From the NCBI GenBank assembly GCA_012520995.1, contig JAAYNI010000044.1, forward strand, positions 1 through 64,000: 64,000 nucleotides of DNA. The letters run 5' to 3'. Origin of the DNA: Candidatus Rifleibacteriota bacterium (GTDB lineage: Bacteria > Muiribacteriota > Ozemobacteria > Ozemobacterales > Ozemobacteraceae). The position numbers and the translations under genes were made by a program. Below the pieces are notes generated by a model. It was not told the DNA's origin. It was given only the letters and a program-made list of their open reading frames with translations, and made no database searches. This document shows positions 34,106 through 43,870 of the stretch, one piece after another. Numbering within the stretch: the stretch's first letter is position 1; each line of letters opens with the position of its first letter.

Positions 34106-35572
34106 TTATTTGCTTTCGTGGTTTAAAACCAAGAAAAGCGGCGATGAAGAACGCTGAATCAGAAAAACCGAACTTTTCTTGCCTCTATCTGCCTCCTGCA
34201 GAGTTTTTCGCAAAGTTTCAACATCTTTAATTTCTTTGTCATTTACTTGAAGCAAAATATCACCTGGGCGCAACCCTGAAATTGCTCCAGGTTTCCCTTG
34301 GACTACGGATGAAATAAAAACCCCCTTCTGTTCCTTCAATCCATATTTTCTGGAATTTTCCTTTGTAATTTCTTCGACTGAAAAACCAAGTTTTTCCCAT
34401 ATAGCAGGCTCTTTTTCAGCTTCTTTGCGCCTGCGTCTGGAAGGTCTCACTGTCTTTTCAGATAAACCAAAGCTTTCAGGCATTTGTTTCAAATTGACTT
34501 TTAAATTGCGTTTTTTGCCATTTCGCATAATTTCCATATCAATTGTTTCACCGACCTTTTTGGTGAATATCGCTTTCTGCACATCACTGGTCGTCTCAAC
34601 TTGAGTTCCCGCCACCGACACAATAATATCCATAGGTTTCAAGCCAGCTTCGTCCGCTGGGCTATCAGAATAAACCTCCATTACAACAGCACCTTTTCTT
34701 GTGATATTGTAATGCTTAGCCAAATCTTCAGTAACAGGGCTCATGCTTATCCCTAGGAAGGGTCTGGAAACCTCTCCGCTCTCAGCAAGCTGAACAGCTA
34801 TATTTGAGACTAAATTTGATGGAATTGCAAAATTGATGCTGGAACCAGGAGCAGTGAAAATCATCGTGTTTATTCCCATAACTTCGCCATCGATATTCAC
34901 AAGCGGGCCACCTGAGTTGCCAGGATTAATATTTGCGTCAGTCTGGATATAATCCTCTATAGTTGCCATGCCGAAGCCAGAGCGGCCCGTAGCACTCACC
35001 ACCCCGACTGTAACTGTCTGCTCAAGTCCCAATGGACTGCCGATAGCAATAGCCCACTCGCCTGGCTCAACCTTGTCAGAATCAGCAAACTTTGCAGGTT
35101 TCAGAGGCTTTTTCGGTTCTATTTTGATCACGGCTATATCAACTTGAGGATCTTGTCCCAAAATTTCCGCTTCGTATTCTTCCCCATTGGAAAGCTTTAC
35201 GGTTATTTTATCTGCATGTTGGACAACGTGATTATTAGTAATAATTGTACCGTCCGATTTAAATATAACGCCAGAACCTCCACCGACTATTTTTCTCGGC
35301 TTCATCCTATGCTCTGGAACATTAAAAAATCTTCTGAGCAACTCATTGAAATCATCTCCGCCGTACATATCTCTGTTTTCCTCAAGCACAAGCCTTGAAG
35401 GTTCCTTGCCCTCCACTGTGATATTCACCACAGACGGCTGAAGTGACTTGGCTAATTCCACAAAAGCACTGCGAAAACTGCCTGGAAGGGGTGCCGAAGA
35501 AGCAGGAAAAGAAGTGAATATACAAAGTGCAGTCACAATTGCTGTTATTGCAAATATTTTTTTATTTTTCAT
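34106..35572 (-). CDS. htrA: Periplasmic serine protease HtrA/DegP type with two PDZ domains
   Basis: 488 residues with a signal peptide (ending near FPASSAPLPG). It degrades or refolds damaged exported proteins. The trypsin-like triad is complete: His in TIITNNHVV, Asp in QVDIAVIKIE, Ser in INPGNSGGPLVN. Two PDZ domains follow (about 275-360, starting GISMSPVTEDLA, and about 400-480, starting GFSVEEITKENSRKYG), as in DegP/DegQ. GGAGGT precedes the ATG. It is a single gene with a clear terminator, divergent from the UXS-like gene. Confidence 0.95.
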   Translation of the reverse strand: MKNKKIFAITAIVTALCIFTSFPASSAPLPGSFRSAFVELAKSLQPSVVNITVEGKEPSRLVLEENRDMYGGDDFNELLRRFFNVPEHRMKPRKIVGGGSGVIFKSDGTIITNNHVVQHADKITVKLSNGEEYEAEILGQDPQVDIAVIKIEPKKPLKPAKFADSDKVEPGEWAIAIGSPLGLEQTVTVGVVSATGRSGFGMATIEDYIQTDANINPGNSGGPLVNIDGEVMGINTMIFTAPGSSINFAIPSNLVSNIAVQLAESGEVSRPFLGISMSPVTEDLAKHYNITRKGAVVMEVYSDSPADEAGLKPMDIIVSVAGTQVETTSDVQKAIFTKKVGETIDMEIMRNGKKRNLKVNLKQMPESFGLSEKTVRPSRRRRKEAEKEPAIWEKLGFSVEEITKENSRKYGLKEQKGVFISSVVQGKPGAISGLRPGDILLQVNDKEIKDVETLRKTLQEADRGKKSSVFLIQRSSSPLFLVLNHESK

Positions 35573-35635
35573 TTAAGTACCTCCAAATTACATTGGACAA
35601 GTTAGCTTTCAAAAAGTTCCAAAAAATATTTGGAC

Positions 35636-35664
35636 TTTACAAATCTCTTTATTATCCTTAGCAT
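35636..35664 (+). promoter_or_regulatory. Candidate promoter of the UXS-hpt-hydrolase genes
   Basis: TTTACA (35636-35641), 17 bases, TAGCAT (35659-35664), about 45 bases before the UXS-like start codon. Confidence 0.45.
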
Positions 35665-35708
35665 GTGCCTGTTGAATCACATTTTTTTATAATCGGGGTT
35701 AGATCAAC

Positions 35709-36650
35709 ATGATAATAGCAGTTACCGGCGGTGCGGGCTTCGTAGGCTCTCATCTTGTCAAATCCCTTTTGGAAGAAGGACATGAAGTCATAGCCATTGA
35801 CAACTTTGTCACAGGAACAATAAAAAACTTTTATTTCCTGCCAAAAGATTTTAAAGAAAGATTTACTCTGCTTGAACAAGACATATCAGAAGAAACTGTC
35901 AACATTGACTTTAAACTAGACAGAATCTATCATCTTGCCTCTCCTGCCAGTCCAATTGATTATGCCAACATCCCCATTGAAACACTTAAAGTTGGATCGA
36001 TTGGAACTTACAACATTCTGAACTTGGCTATGAAACATAAAGCAAGATTTCTCATGGCATCAACTTCAGAAGTCTACGGCGATCCTCTTGAACACCCGCA
36101 AAAAGAAACCTATTGGGGAAACGTAAATCCTATAGGTCCAAGAAGCTGCTATGATGAAGCAAAAAGATTTTCTGAAGCCATGATTATGGCTTACCATAGA
36201 GTTCACGGCCTAGACATGAGAATAGCACGCATTTTCAACACCTATGGTCCAAACATGCGCCTTAATGACGGGCGTGTAGTGCCTGCTTTTATTTCTCAAG
36301 CTTTAAAAGGTGAGCCTATCACTGTCTTCGGTGACGGCAACCAAACACGCAGCTTTTGTTATGTTTCCGATTTGGTCAGAGGCTTGAAAAGCTTGATGGA
36401 AACTCCTAATATCCATGAACCTGTTAACTTGGGTAATCCAGCAGAAACTACGATTAAAAATTTTGCAGAAATGCTTCTAACACTTACTGGCTCCACCTCA
36501 AAAATCGAATACAAACCTCTTCCTCAGGATGATCCTCTCAGACGCCGCCCAGATATAACCAAAGCAGTGCAGCTTCTAAACTGGCATCCTGAAATTCCTT
36601 TAAGCGTAGGATTAACTAAAACTATAGAATGGGCAAAACAATATGTATGA
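35709..36650 (+). CDS. NAD-dependent epimerase/dehydratase, UDP-glucuronate decarboxylase-like
   Basis: 313 residues of the extended SDR family. The cofactor loop [36 protein letters not shown], the active-site SCYDEAKR (YxxxK), [22 protein letters not shown] and [16 protein letters not shown] match UDP-glucuronate decarboxylases (UXS), which make UDP-xylose. A dTDP-glucose dehydratase is less likely because of the ASPASP and DGRVVP segments. Its 3' end overlaps hpt by eight bases. Confidence 0.9.
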   Translation: MIIAVTGGAGFVGSHLVKSLLEEGHEVIAIDNFVTGTIKNFYFLPKDFKERFTLLEQDISEETVNIDFKLDRIYHLASPASPIDYANIPIETLKVGSIGTYNILNLAMKHKARFLMASTSEVYGDPLEHPQKETYWGNVNPIGPRSCYDEAKRFSEAMIMAYHRVHGLDMRIARIFNTYGPNMRLNDGRVVPAFISQALKGEPITVFGDGNQTRSFCYVSDLVRGLKSLMETPNIHEPVNLGNPAETTIKNFAEMLLTLTGSTSKIEYKPLPQDDPLRRRPDITKAVQLLNWHPEIPLSVGLTKTIEWAKQYV

Positions 36651-37203
36651 AATAATTCCAACAGCAGAAAAAATTATAGGACAAATTCTCCTTTCTGAAG
36701 AAACAATAGCCAAACGCATAAAAGAGATGGCTAATCAAATAACCAAGGACTTCAATGGCGAGTCAATAGTCGCCATAGTTGTAATGAGAGGCGCTTTCTT
36801 TTTTGCAAGTGACCTTTGCAAACAAATTAAATTACCGATGAAGCTAGACTTCCTTTCAGCATCCAGCTATGGAGACGGACAAGAAACTTCAGGCAAAGTA
36901 AAGCTAGCCAATAGCTTACGTGAAGATATAACAGGAAAAAATGTTCTCATTATTGACGACATGATTGATACAGGCAAAACCATGAAAAAGCTCATAGATT
37001 ATCTCAAGGCTTTCAACCCAAAGTCTATTAAGCTATGCGTTTTGTGCGAGAAAAAATCCAACAATACCGAGCATATAACCCCTGATTATTGCGGATTTGA
37101 CATTGAAGACCACTTTTTGATCGGATACGGTCTTGACTACAAGGGCTTCCTTCGCAATATCCCTTATATAGGAATAATTAACGACAAATTCAAAGAAGCT
37201 TGA
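36643..37203 (+). CDS. hpt: Hypoxanthine phosphoribosyltransferase
   Basis: It salvages hypoxanthine (and often guanine) using PRPP. The 186-residue protein has the PRPP-binding motif [17 protein letters not shown], the N-terminal ISEEETI-like helix ([18 protein letters not shown]), [13 protein letters not shown] and the C-terminal [20 protein letters not shown] typical of the family. It overlaps the preceding gene and abuts the next, so the three genes are probably one transcript. Confidence 0.95.
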   Translation: MYEIIPTAEKIIGQILLSEETIAKRIKEMANQITKDFNGESIVAIVVMRGAFFFASDLCKQIKLPMKLDFLSASSYGDGQETSGKVKLANSLREDITGKNVLIIDDMIDTGKTMKKLIDYLKAFNPKSIKLCVLCEKKSNNTEHITPDYCGFDIEDHFLIGYGLDYKGFLRNIPYIGIINDKFKEA

Positions 37204-37204
37204 A

Positions 37205-37852
37205 ATGCAAACGGAAATTTTCAAAAACTTCACTTGCCAAAAATTCATCTTAGGTCTTTTAGAAACCAACTCTTATCTGCTTTATTCTGAAGATACAGGA
37301 GAAGCCCTGCTGATAGATCCTGCCGCTCCTTCAAAAGAGCTTGCCGCCCTAATAAAAGAAAAATCAATACAACCAGATATATATCTGACTCATGCTCATG
37401 CAGACCATATTGCAGGACTTGAGTTTTTTTGCAATTTATTGCCCGACAGCACAGTTTACATAGCAAAAGCTGACGAGCAAATGCTTGGAGATCCTATTTT
37501 AAACTTATCGTCTTTCATCTTTGATAAACCTCTGACCTTTATTCCGAAAAACTTGCAAACTATAAAAGAAGGCGACAAACTGACTATATTCAATGAATGT
37601 CCCTACTTTACTCTGCTGCCTGGACATACCCAAGGAGGCTCCGCACTGGTTTTTGAGGAAGCCGTATTTATAGGAGACAGTCTTTTTGCCGGATCAATAG
37701 GAAGAACTGACCATCCTGGAGGCAACTTAAACATGCTGCTGAACAGTTTAAAAGAACGCATTCTTGTTCTAGACAACAGAAAAGTGTTTTCAGGCCATGG
37801 CCCCAGTACTAGCATAAAAAAAGAAAGAGAAAACAATCCCTTTTTCTTTTAA
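37205..37852 (+). CDS. Metallo-beta-lactamase fold hydrolase (glyoxalase II-like)
   Basis: 215 residues. The metal-binding THAHADHIAG (HxHxDH), the later His in LLPGHTQGGS, Asp in FIGDSLFAGSIGRTD and His in FSGHGPSTS make a complete binuclear site of the hydroxyacylglutathione hydrolase-like group. The C-terminus KKERENNPF is common in bacterial members of unknown substrate. It begins one base after the hpt stop codon. Confidence 0.92.
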   Translation: MQTEIFKNFTCQKFILGLLETNSYLLYSEDTGEALLIDPAAPSKELAALIKEKSIQPDIYLTHAHADHIAGLEFFCNLLPDSTVYIAKADEQMLGDPILNLSSFIFDKPLTFIPKNLQTIKEGDKLTIFNECPYFTLLPGHTQGGSALVFEEAVFIGDSLFAGSIGRTDHPGGNLNMLLNSLKERILVLDNRKVFSGHGPSTSIKKERENNPFFF

Positions 37853-37855
37853 AAC

Positions 37856-37884
37856 TTGTCACTCACATTTTTTATCTATATAAT
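37856..37884 (+). promoter_or_regulatory. Strong sigma-70-type promoter
   Basis: TTGTCA (37856-37861), 17 bases, TATAAT (37879-37884). It begins four bases after the stop codon of the hydrolase gene and would drive the Ptb-like gene and those after it. Confidence 0.8.
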
Positions 37885-37928
37885 GACCTGCTTGCCGCTA
37901 AAGTTAAATATATTTGATTAGGTATATT

Positions 37929-38846
37929 ATGAATCTTTCACGTTTATTTAAATTAGGACCTCTGCCTTCCAAAAACTATGTTGACTATAATCTGTCAGCC
38001 ATTATTTGCGAAGACGCAGCCAATGTCTTCCCAGTTGACAAGTATCTTAGAGAAACCAAAATTTCAGCCGAACTTATTGGCTCCAGAGACATAATTAAAA
38101 GTCTCTTTCCTGATATAGAAAACAGAAAAAATGTAAAAATTACAGAAAGCATTTCGCAAAAAGATTCTATTCTCAAGCTTTTGGAAACTGCTAAAACTCA
38201 ATCAGACAAGCACACGGTTCTTTCTATTCCAACATCGCATTTATCAATTCTTGCTGCAGCTCTGCCTGAAGAATATTCTTTTACCTCTGTATCTATATTC
38301 ACCCTTCCAGAGTCAGAAAGAGCTGTTTTACTCACAGATGCCTTTTTGGATTACCAGCCCACTCCTGCCACCTTGGCAAAACTTGCTGAAAATGCCCATA
38401 GAATATTCAAGCTTTTCTCTGACAAAAAGCCGAAAACTGCCTTTTTATCAGCAAATGAAAAAGCTTCCGAAAAGGTTGCTTCAACATTAAGTGCTCAACA
38501 AGCAGCAGAACTCTCAAGAGAAAATATGCTAGCCGAAGGCCCTCTTTCTTTTGACTTGTCACTAAGTCCCGCTTCTGCTGATATCAAACAATATAAAGGC
38601 GAAATACGAGGTGATGCTGATATACTAGTCGCCCCTAGACGTGAAACAGCTTCGGCTTTATATTTTTCTTGGAAAAACTTTGCTAATCTTCATCCAATCA
38701 ATATAACTTTCATAAATAATACACCTTTATTTTATTGTGATCCATCAGACTCAGATATTTCCAAACTCTTATCTGCTGAATTTGCCATAACCTCAAAAGT
38801 TAAAGGACCTCTCAATAAAAATGACACAAACACCCAAGAAGCCTAG
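37929..38846 (+). CDS. Phosphate acetyl/butyryltransferase-like protein, divergent
   Basis: About 305 residues from the ATG at 37929; the track uses a TTG five codons earlier. The C-terminal half has the family pattern: LAEGPLSFDLSLSPASADIK, RGDADILVAPRRETASALYFSW and a final INITFINNTPLF-like strand, as in phosphotransbutyrylases. The N-terminal half is poorly conserved, and the equivalent of the usual VPDLEAGN loop reads VAPRRETAS. It may be a diverged or non-catalytic member. It overlaps the PocR gene by 26 bases. Confidence 0.65.
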   Translation: MNLSRLFKLGPLPSKNYVDYNLSAIICEDAANVFPVDKYLRETKISAELIGSRDIIKSLFPDIENRKNVKITESISQKDSILKLLETAKTQSDKHTVLSIPTSHLSILAAALPEEYSFTSVSIFTLPESERAVLLTDAFLDYQPTPATLAKLAENAHRIFKLFSDKKPKTAFLSANEKASEKVASTLSAQQAAELSRENMLAEGPLSFDLSLSPASADIKQYKGEIRGDADILVAPRRETASALYFSWKNFANLHPINITFINNTPLFYCDPSDSDISKLLSAEFAITSKVKGPLNKNDTNTQEA

Positions 38847-39456
38847 CACTTCTGGAACAAAAACAGCTGAGCTGGGAGAAATCTTTAAGCACCCTGAAAA
38901 ATTACAGTATATTTTTCAAAGAATTGAGCAAGACACTAATCTTATCATGTACTTCAAACCCAGCTCTGTTACAGGCGTTGCTACTAATCGCGGCTATTGC
39001 CGTTGGATAACTCAAACATCCATAGGCAAAAGCCGATGCATTAAAACCTATGAGAAAATAGAAGCTAAACTTGAGAGACGACAGACCCCCTTTGTTACTA
39101 TGTGCTACGCAGGATTTTTGATATTTGCTGTACCTATTCTGATTGACTCCAAAATTATCGGCACACTGTTCACTCATCAGCTATTTCCAGCACCCATTAT
39201 CTCTACTTCTGAAAGCGATGAGAAATTCCTTTTTCTTAACAAACAGTTAAACATATCGCTTGACGACAATTTAAAAAAATCTTTTGCCAAAATCAACTGG
39301 ATTACTCCATGTAAACCGCGACACATGCTCTTAAATTACATGAAAACAATAGCAGATATGCTTCTCAATACTAAAACTGATGATCAAAGCCTTGAGAAAA
39401 CAGCTTCTGTTATCTGCTCCAATATTTCCAAGTTGGTTTACGACTCAAGGAATTAA
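38821..39456 (+). CDS. PocR-type sensory domain protein
   Basis: 211 residues dominated by a PocR ligand-binding domain. Landmarks are LQYIFQRIEQDTNLIMYF, RGYCRWITQTSIGKSRCIKTYEK and TPFVTMCYAGFLIFAVPIL with the conserved spaced cysteines, then IDSKIIGTLFTHQLF. PocR domains sense small hydrocarbon derivatives (known from propanediol regulation). No DNA-binding or kinase domain is attached, so it would act as a stand-alone sensor for a partner, possibly the Ptb-like protein encoded in the overlapping gene or the sigma factor further down. Confidence 0.82.
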   Translation: MTQTPKKPSTSGTKTAELGEIFKHPEKLQYIFQRIEQDTNLIMYFKPSSVTGVATNRGYCRWITQTSIGKSRCIKTYEKIEAKLERRQTPFVTMCYAGFLIFAVPILIDSKIIGTLFTHQLFPAPIISTSESDEKFLFLNKQLNISLDDNLKKSFAKINWITPCKPRHMLLNYMKTIADMLLNTKTDDQSLEKTASVICSNISKLVYDSRN

Positions 39457-39459
39457 TTA

Positions 39460-40704
39460 GTGCTTAAACTTCTAAAAAATGCTCTTGTCCTAAACGATGA
39501 CTTTTCAATCGCTCGGCGAAATCTCCTAATTAAAGACAAGTACATCGAAAAAATATCTGAAACCCCGATCGAAAACATCAACATCGATATAGAAGTAAAC
39601 CTAGAAGGACATGTTGTGTTTCCAGCACTTATAAATTCTCACGATCATCTAATAGACACAGGCTGGAAAAAAATGGGTGTAATGCCAGTGAATAACTGGT
39701 ATGAGTGGGATGCCTCCTTAAAAGACTGCAAAGACTTCAACCTTATGCAGCGTCTTTCCTCCACGGATCTCTATCTTTGTGGAATGTACAAAAATGCTGT
39801 TTCCGGTACTGTAACAGTCTTTGACCATTTTCCGCACGAAATATCAAATGCCTTTACTGATCATCCCCTCGTTTCCCTTATACGCTATTATTTTGCCGCT
39901 CATTCCCCCTCAAAGCACAGCCTTCAATGGTGTTCAGACTTGGCTTCCGCTTACAAAAAAACTATGGGTATAATGCCTTTTATAGTGCATGTTGCAGAAG
40001 GTCGCTCGCAAGAGCTAGGCAAAGAAACCGAATTATTGAAACGCATGGGTGTTTTAGCTTCTAATACTATTCTGGCAGATTGTGCCTTTCTAGACGAAGA
40101 TGCAATAGAAATAGTAGCTAACTCAGGTGCCAGCATCTCTTGGGTTCCTCTTTCATCCCAAAATATTTTCGAGAAACAGCCGCCAATAAAAAAAATAATG
40201 GATTGCGGCATACCCATCTGCATAGGCACTGACGCTTCCATAACAGGCTCTAGCTCTCTCCATGAAGAATTCAAGTTTATAAAACAATATTCAAAAGAAA
40301 ATCTGAACAACCGCCTCTCCGCAAAAGACATTTTAAAAATGGTCACATCAACACCCGCAAAACTATTCCGAATTGATAAAGAAACAGGCTCAATAACAAA
40401 AGGAAAACTGGCAAATTTCATAATTTTTAAACAAAACTCTGAAAACCCTGAGAACTTGGCAGAAGACTTTTTAAACCTGGAACCTGCTCTATATTCGATG
40501 GTAATACATAAAGGCAACATGATAATTGGCGATCATGAGTTCAGACCATTGACTTTTCCAGACTCCTCAAAGTATTCTGAAATTTGGTTCAACGGTCTGC
40601 CTAAGCTAATTATGGGCAGGCCATTGCAACTTTTAGAAAGAATAGCTTTCAAGCTTGAAAAGCAAGTGGTCTATCCTTTTTTTGATATAACCAGCGGCAA
40701 CTGA
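39460..40704 (+). CDS. Amidohydrolase (ATZ/TRZ-like) with altered active site
   Basis: 414 residues of the amidohydrolase superfamily. The first metal pair is present (INSHDHLID), as are the VHVAEGRSQE His/Glu and the Asp in GTDASITGSSS. The usual AHCVHL block reads ADCAFL, so the catalytic histidine expected in SAH/guanine deaminase-like enzymes is missing. The protein may have another reaction or be a binding protein. The start is GTG with AAGGAA upstream, four bases after the PocR stop codon. Its own stop overlaps the next ORF. Confidence 0.82.
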   Translation: MLKLLKNALVLNDDFSIARRNLLIKDKYIEKISETPIENINIDIEVNLEGHVVFPALINSHDHLIDTGWKKMGVMPVNNWYEWDASLKDCKDFNLMQRLSSTDLYLCGMYKNAVSGTVTVFDHFPHEISNAFTDHPLVSLIRYYFAAHSPSKHSLQWCSDLASAYKKTMGIMPFIVHVAEGRSQELGKETELLKRMGVLASNTILADCAFLDEDAIEIVANSGASISWVPLSSQNIFEKQPPIKKIMDCGIPICIGTDASITGSSSLHEEFKFIKQYSKENLNNRLSAKDILKMVTSTPAKLFRIDKETGSITKGKLANFIIFKQNSENPENLAEDFLNLEPALYSMVIHKGNMIIGDHEFRPLTFPDSSKYSEIWFNGLPKLIMGRPLQLLERIAFKLEKQVVYPFFDITSGN

Positions 40705-40721
40705 TGTTTAGGAGTTACAAT

Positions 40722-41378
40722 ATGTCTTATTGTTATGAATACCCACGCGCTTCTATCACTCTTGATGCAGTAGTATTGAAATCAGAAAACCTTGAATTTC
40801 CAAAGGTTTTATTGATTAAAAGACTCAATCCGCCATTCAAAGGTCTTTGGGCACTACCGGGAGGCTTTATGGAAATGGAAGAAACCGCTTTGCATGGAGC
40901 CAAAAGAGAGCTAGAGGAAGAAACCTCTCTGCCTGATATGCCTCTGAAACCGATTTTTTCGTGCAGCGAACCCGAACGAGATCCGCGCGGGCGAACCCTC
41001 ACTGTCGTGTTTGGCTGTTTAACAGATAAACTCCCCTGCCCCCCTGCTGCTGCGGATGATGCCGCAGAGCTAGGTTTTTTCAGCCTCATGTCACCTCCGG
41101 AAATGGCTTTTGACCATGCCAGAGTCCTAGATGAAATTAAAGCCTCACTACTCTGGCAAGCTAAATATGCCATTATAGGACAAGACATTTTCAAACACTC
41201 CGGAGTATCAAAAAAAGACTTTTTAACACTTCATTCAAACATTTTAGGAGAAAACCTCTTGGATGACTTTATAGAAGAAAAGTTATCAAAAGACCTTATA
41301 GAACTGAGAGATGAAAAACTTTTCTATAAAACTCCGTCTGCCAGCAACTTTCCAGACTGGTCTCCTCTTATTTGGTAA
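40722..41378 (+). CDS. NUDIX hydrolase with winged-helix-like C-terminus
   Basis: About 218 residues. The NUDIX box is complete: GGFMEMEETALHGAKRELEE. The N-terminal strand SITLDAVVLKS and ALPGG are typical of ADP-ribose or nucleotide-sugar NUDIX enzymes. The C-terminal 80 residues (FSLMSPPEMAFDHARVLDEI onward) resemble the extension found in NrtR/NadM-type proteins. The start is taken at the second ATG (40722), because AGGAG lies seven bases upstream; the first ATG has none. Confidence 0.88.
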   Translation: MSYCYEYPRASITLDAVVLKSENLEFPKVLLIKRLNPPFKGLWALPGGFMEMEETALHGAKRELEEETSLPDMPLKPIFSCSEPERDPRGRTLTVVFGCLTDKLPCPPAAADDAAELGFFSLMSPPEMAFDHARVLDEIKASLLWQAKYAIIGQDIFKHSGVSKKDFLTLHSNILGENLLDDFIEEKLSKDLIELRDEKLFYKTPSASNFPDWSPLIW

Positions 41379-43093
41379 TGCGCATAGGCCATCTTATAAG
41401 ACCTAGATTAAAAAAAAGCTTCAGGCTTTTCAGCTCATACAACTCTTTTTTAAAGTTTTCTATGAGCATTGCCGCCTTGATCTTGGTAATTGTCTTTTTT
41501 ATCGTATTAAAATACTTTTTTAATTATATTGCTGAAGCCAAAGTCTTAGGACCTATTGCAGGCAGAGTTTTTGGTCCTATACTTCTTGAAAAACTGGTTG
41601 AGCTAATCATACTTGTATTCTTTTTTATGCTCTTCTTCAGCAATCTTGTCTCGGCTCTGACAGCCTTCTTTTTAGAAGAAGACTTGCCAATGCTGATTGT
41701 ATCCCCTCTTCCCCCAATGAGACTATTCATAGCAAGGTTTCTCACAGCGATGACAGAAAGTTCTTGGATGTCAACATTGGCTCTGACTCCAATTTTGCTT
41801 GCTTACCAAACTACAGTCGCCAGTCCTTGGTTCTCTTATTTGCTTTTGCCTTTTTTTCTGGCACTTCTTGTGTTGATTCCCTGTTTATTCTCCTCCGGCA
41901 CTGTTTTGCTGGTAGCAAATCTTTTTCCTGTCAGACGCATGAAAAAGATTTTTCAGTTTCTAGCTCTTTTATTTTTCGCTGCGATGGTTTTCTTTTTACG
42001 TTCCCTCAAAGCTGAAAAACTTTTAAACTTAAAATATTATGACGAAACCTTTAAAAATCTTATTGGCATGCAAATACCTTCTTCTCCATATTCTCCTCCC
42101 CATCGTCTTTACAAATTGCTTTACAATATTTCATCGGGAGATCTCTCACTCATAGCCAAAGAACTGGGAATAATATCCGCAGCCGCTTTAGCTCTATTTT
42201 TACTTTTAGCTATAGCCGCAAAATTCAATTATAGAAGAGCTTGGCAAAAAAGCTTTGAAACTTTGGACAACAAAGTCAGCGGCTTGGAATTCCTTCGCAA
42301 GCTTATGATTTGGCCTGCCAGCTATCTCCCCCAAAATGCCCAAGCAATAGTCAAGAAAGAAATAACAATATTTTTCAGAGACCCAGCTATATTCTCCCAG
42401 CTTTTTATGGTAGGCGCAGTTGTAGCAATTTATGCCTACAACCTTTTTATTTTGCCTCTAAAAGATGTTCCCCAGCTTTTCAGTGTTGCAGCAAATAATT
42501 GGCTTCTTTACCTTAATGCTCCATTTATAGGCTTTGTTTGCGCAGCTATAGCTATGCGATTTGTTTTTCCTTCCACAAGTATGGAGGGAAAAGCCTTTTG
42601 GATACTGAAAGCTTCCCCCATACGAATCGGAAAAGTGCTAAAAATTAAATTTTTCTTCTATTTGCTTCCTATGCTCTTATTATGTGCTCTTCTTTCCGCC
42701 TTTTCAGTCTACGTTTTTAATAACTCCAGTACACCGCTGATGATTCTTTCTGTCTTCAATGCCTTTTTGATTACATTTACTGTAACAGCTTTTGCAGTAA
42801 ACCTAGGAAGTGTTTACGCCAACTTTGAAGCTGATTCACCTTTAAAGGCCTCAGGATCTTTCGGCGGATTTGTCTATATGGTCATATCAATGCTTTACAT
42901 GCTATCATTAGTATTGTTGCAGATTTTTCCAATTTATATGTATATGTGGAAAAGTTTTTACTATACATCCGGTTATTTGAGCAGCACTCTCTTCACACTT
43001 TCTCTGCTCATGTCTCCTGCCATGACATGGATGTGGTGTCACCTTTCTTTCAAAAAGGGAGTAACTGCCTTGGAGAATTATCAGCATGACTGA
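41378..43093 (+). CDS. ABC exporter membrane protein (ABC-2-like)
   Basis: 571 residues with about 12 hydrophobic segments in two halves, joined by a soluble stretch near residues 200-280. PMLIVSPLPPMRLFIARF and FWILKASPIRIGKVLKIKF are the paired cytoplasmic loops usual in large ABC-2-type permeases. The ATG overlaps the NUDIX stop codon (TAATG); the track TTG two codons upstream is less likely. The cognate ATPase gene follows with an 8-base overlap. Substrate unknown. Confidence 0.82.
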   Translation: MRIGHLIRPRLKKSFRLFSSYNSFLKFSMSIAALILVIVFFIVLKYFFNYIAEAKVLGPIAGRVFGPILLEKLVELIILVFFFMLFFSNLVSALTAFFLEEDLPMLIVSPLPPMRLFIARFLTAMTESSWMSTLALTPILLAYQTTVASPWFSYLLLPFFLALLVLIPCLFSSGTVLLVANLFPVRRMKKIFQFLALLFFAAMVFFLRSLKAEKLLNLKYYDETFKNLIGMQIPSSPYSPPHRLYKLLYNISSGDLSLIAKELGIISAAALALFLLLAIAAKFNYRRAWQKSFETLDNKVSGLEFLRKLMIWPASYLPQNAQAIVKKEITIFFRDPAIFSQLFMVGAVVAIYAYNLFILPLKDVPQLFSVAANNWLLYLNAPFIGFVCAAIAMRFVFPSTSMEGKAFWILKASPIRIGKVLKIKFFFYLLPMLLLCALLSAFSVYVFNNSSTPLMILSVFNAFLITFTVTAFAVNLGSVYANFEADSPLKASGSFGGFVYMVISMLYMLSLVLLQIFPIYMYMWKSFYYTSGYLSSTLFTLSLLMSPAMTWMWCHLSFKKGVTALENYQHD

Positions 43094-43865
43094 AGAGAAC
43101 ATTATAGAAATACAAAATCTATCAAAAAAATACGGTAAATTTGAAGCTCTTAAAGCTGTCAATCTTACCCTGAAGAAGGGCGAGCTTTTCTCTTTTATAG
43201 GCCCTAACGGCGCCGGCAAAACAACCTTAATCAGAATTTTGACGGGGATAATAAAACCCACATCAGGCGATGTGCTAGTAAAAGGAAAAAGCCTCTTAAA
43301 AGAGCCATCATTGGTAAAACCTCTTCTGGGCTATGTTCCTGACCGCCCCTACCTATATGAAAAACTTTCACCTTATGAATACTTTGAGTTTACTGCAGGA
43401 ATCTACAATGTGCCTCTCAAAGATGCGCTGGAACGTTGCGATCCACTGCTTGAAAAGTTCAAACTCTACGAAAGAAGAAATGATCTTATAGAAAGTTTCT
43501 CTCATGGGATGAAACAAAAAATTGCAATCATAGCAGCTGTCCTTCACGACCCTGAAATTTTTATAATAGATGAACCCACTGTTGGACTGGACCCATACAG
43601 TGTGAAAGTTATCAAACAATATTTTAAGGAACTGACAAGCCTAGGGAAAACTGTTTTTCTGACAACTCATGCCTTAGCTGTAGCTCAAGACGTTTCAGAC
43701 AGAATTTGTATAATAAATAAGGGCTCTATTGTTGCACTCGGTAAGCTTGACGAAGTCCAAAATGCTACCGGCATTCATTCCCAACATCTAGAAGAACTTT
43801 TTCTGCAGCTAACCCAAGAAGAAACAAGCCAATCAAATGAAGCAGTAAAACTTACGGAGAGCTAA
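43086..43865 (+). CDS. ABC transporter ATPase
   Basis: A 259-residue nucleotide-binding subunit with Walker A GPNGAGKTT, the signature in FSHGMKQKIAII, Walker B FIIDEPTVGLDP and the switch His in FLTTHALAV. The SHGMKQ form of the signature is typical of exporters of the CcmA/NatA type. It overlaps the permease gene, so the two form one exporter. Confidence 0.94.
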   Translation: MTEENIIEIQNLSKKYGKFEALKAVNLTLKKGELFSFIGPNGAGKTTLIRILTGIIKPTSGDVLVKGKSLLKEPSLVKPLLGYVPDRPYLYEKLSPYEYFEFTAGIYNVPLKDALERCDPLLEKFKLYERRNDLIESFSHGMKQKIAIIAAVLHDPEIFIIDEPTVGLDPYSVKVIKQYFKELTSLGKTVFLTTHALAVAQDVSDRICIINKGSIVALGKLDEVQNATGIHSQHLEELFLQLTQEETSQSNEAVKLTES

Positions 43866-43870
43866 AATCC

